The notes beneath the pieces are model-generated. The model worked only from the letters and a program-made list of their open reading frames with translations. It was not told the origin of the DNA and searched no databases. A DNA stretch of 7,361 bases, from NCBI GenBank assembly GCA_003527225.1, contig DPXQ01000030.1, positions 1-7,361 of the forward strand, in the 5' to 3' direction. Source of the DNA: Rhizobium sp. (GTDB lineage Bacteria; Pseudomonadota; Alphaproteobacteria; Rhizobiales; Rhizobiaceae). The position numbers and the translations under genes were made by a program. This document shows positions 6,337-7,361 of the stretch, one piece after another (positions within the stretch are counted from its first letter, which is position 1; each line of letters starts with the position of its first letter).

Positions 6337-6996
6337 ATGCGCTTCCGCAATGCACTGACTGTATTCGGCCTCTTCACCACGATTGCCTTGACCGGATGCA
6401 CCACAACATCTGATTCCGGCAATACCGAGACCGCCACGGCAAAAATCTACACCGACTCCTATGGCAAGGTTACCGACGCGGGCTATGCCCTTCCAGCCAT
6501 TCCGATCAACAAGGTCAACCCGAAATTCCATCGCCAGATCGTCTCCTACTCGACGAAGGAACGGCCGGGCACGGTGGTCGTCAACACGCGGGAGCGCTTC
6601 CTTTACTACGTTCTGCCGAACGGCAAGGCCGTCCGCTACGGCATCGGCGTGGGCAAGCAGGGCTTTGCCTGGCAGGGGGAGGCCTATATCGCCTGGAAGC
6701 AGGAATGGCCGACTTGGCATCCGCCAAAGGAAATGGCCGCGCGCAAGCCGGACGTCGCCCAATATGTCGAAAACGGCATGGGTCCGGGCCTGCGCAATCC
6801 GCTCGGCGCGCGCGCCCTCTATCTCTTCAACGAAAAGGGCCAGGACACGCTGTTCCGCCTGCACGGCACACCGGAATGGGCATCCATCGGTACGGCTGCC
6901 TCGTCGGGCTGCATCCGCCTGATGAATCAGGACATCATCGACCTCTATAGCCGCGTCCGTCCAGGCAAGGGCGCTAAGGTCGTCGTCCAGCAGTAA
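6337..6996 (+). CDS. L,D-transpeptidase (YkuD/ErfK family) lipoprotein
   Basis: A 219-residue envelope protein. The ATG at 6337 begins a classical lipoprotein signal: basic MRFRN, a hydrophobic stretch (6-18) and lipobox LTGC with Cys21 as the lipidated residue. A Ser/Thr-rich linker follows. The residue after Cys is Thr rather than Asp, which suggests outer-membrane sorting, though this rule is not firm in alphaproteobacteria. The YkuD catalytic domain covers about 77-217: it starts with TVVVNTRERFLYYVLPNGKA, and H176 (LHGTPEW) and nucleophile C192 lie in SSGCIRLMN (189-197). The family's common SHGC is SSGC here, a form I associate with rhizobial members. Such enzymes make 3-3 peptidoglycan cross-links or attach outer-membrane proteins to peptidoglycan; which reaction applies cannot be told. 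An ATG at 6292 is possible but would bury the signal peptide 15 residues in. Terminator at 7021-7050. Confidence 0.92.
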   Translation: MRFRNALTVFGLFTTIALTGCTTTSDSGNTETATAKIYTDSYGKVTDAGYALPAIPINKVNPKFHRQIVSYSTKERPGTVVVNTRERFLYYVLPNGKAVRYGIGVGKQGFAWQGEAYIAWKQEWPTWHPPKEMAARKPDVAQYVENGMGPGLRNPLGARALYLFNEKGQDTLFRLHGTPEWASIGTAASSGCIRLMNQDIIDLYSRVRPGKGAKVVVQQ

Positions 6997-7020
6997 GCTC
7001 TTCGACATGCCCCCATATAG

Positions 7021-7050
7021 AAAGCCGCCGGAGTGATCCGGCGGCTTTTT
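7021..7050. terminator. Strong intrinsic terminator, probably bidirectional
   Basis: A perfect 12-bp stem (AAAGCCGCCGGA at 7021-7032 with TCCGGCGGCTTT at 7037-7048) closes on a GTGA loop of the stable GNRA type, with five T residues at 7046-7050. It lies 25 bp after the L,D-transpeptidase stop and 20 bp beyond the glcB stop on the other strand. Read leftward it gives a three-T tail followed by AT-rich sequence, so it can plausibly end both convergent transcripts, more strongly rightward. Confidence 0.9.
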
Positions 7051-7069
7051 CGCTTGCTCTTCGCTCGGC

Positions 7070-7361
7070 TCAGCCCGTGAGGCTCGCTTTAAGTTCGCGG
7101 CGGCGGCGATGCAAAACAGGCTCGGTATAGCCGTTCGGCTGTTCGCGTCCTTTCAGCACCAGATCGAGCGCGGCCTGGAAAGCTACGGAGTCATCAAACC
7201 GCCCAGCCATCGCCACATAGGCGGGATCGGAGGCGTTCTGGCCATCCACAACGGCCGCCATGCGCTTCATCGTTTCGACGATCTGCTCCTTGGTGACAAC
7301 GCCGTGATGCAGCCAGTTGGCCATGTGTTGCGCGGAGATGCGCAGCGTGGCGCGGTCTTCC
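7070..7361 (-). CDS. glcB: Malate synthase G, C-terminal part (gene runs off the window)
   Basis: Only the last 96 codons are in view; the start lies beyond 7361. The visible protein reads [17 protein letters not shown] at its left end and [20 protein letters not shown] near its right end. It closely matches the C-terminus of malate synthase G (about 723 residues in E. coli). The enzyme condenses glyoxylate with acetyl-CoA to malate in the glyoxylate cycle, in the cytoplasm. The Asp in EDRATLR is about 94 residues from the end, which fits the catalytic base (Asp631 in E. coli GlcB). The ATG at 7324 is internal (the Met in QHMANWL), not a start. It converges on the L,D-transpeptidase gene and shares the terminator at 7021-7050. 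Confidence 0.95.
   Translation of the reverse strand, partial: EDRATLRISAQHMANWLHHGVVTKEQIVETMKRMAAVVDGQNASDPAYVAMAGRFDDSVAFQAALDLVLKGREQPNGYTEPVLHRRRRELKASLTG

Noticed and set aside
6286..7008. 240-codon open frame on the minus strand across the L,D-transpeptidase gene
   Set aside because: It is a shadow of a well-supported gene; its product shows no recognisable motif and it runs through the opposing promoter region.
1..7361. Mobile element, CRISPR, phage, toxin-antitoxin or defence system
   Set aside because: No transposase, integrase, terminal repeats, regular direct repeats or defence domains are seen; all the genes belong to recognised core families with similar codon use.

Overview
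This window looks like ordinary core chromosome from an alphaproteobacterium of the Rhizobiales, most likely Rhizobiaceae (Sinorhizobium/Ensifer, Rhizobium or Agrobacterium type). The grounds are GC-rich codon use, an ActS/ActR (RegB/RegA-type) redox two-component pair, an MmcB-family protein (a family I know only from alphaproteobacteria), a rhizobial-style L,D-transpeptidase carrying SSGC, and malate synthase G at the right edge. From memory, glcB, an L,D-transpeptidase, mmcB, actR, actS and hrpB are close together in Sinorhizobium meliloti. This could not be checked here.

Layout, left to right. Bases 1-239 are a leader with an AT-rich patch and a 21-bp dyad (49-69). Three genes then run rightward with tight spacing: an ornithine cyclodeaminase/mu-crystallin-family imine reductase (240-1196), the helicase gene hrpB (1202-3661, 5-bp gap) and the sensor kinase gene actS (3688-4992, 26-bp gap). 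The response regulator gene actR (5067-5663) follows after a 74-bp gap that may hold its own control site. The mmcB gene (6158-5670) faces actR tail to tail, with 6 bp between the stop codons and no visible terminator. A 178-bp AT-richer region (6159-6336) separates mmcB from the divergent L,D-transpeptidase lipoprotein gene (6337-6996). That gene converges on glcB, whose last 96 codons are in the window (7361-7070), and a strong 12-bp-stem terminator lies between them (7021-7050).

How the genes work together: ActS senses redox state (quinone pool and a conserved cysteine) and phosphorylates ActR, which in rhizobia controls acid tolerance, microaerobic and carbon-fixation genes. The upstream imine reductase and helicase genes are probably co-transcribed with actS but have no obvious shared pathway with it. 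MmcB (DNA repair), the L,D-transpeptidase (cell wall) and malate synthase G (glyoxylate cycle) are separate transcription units.

No mobile element, CRISPR array, tRNA, rRNA, broken gene or clearly novel system was found. The points most worth a second look are the non-canonical active site of the cyclodeaminase-family protein, two dyads that could be operators, the apparent lack of an SOS box at mmcB, and the terminator-less actR/mmcB junction.
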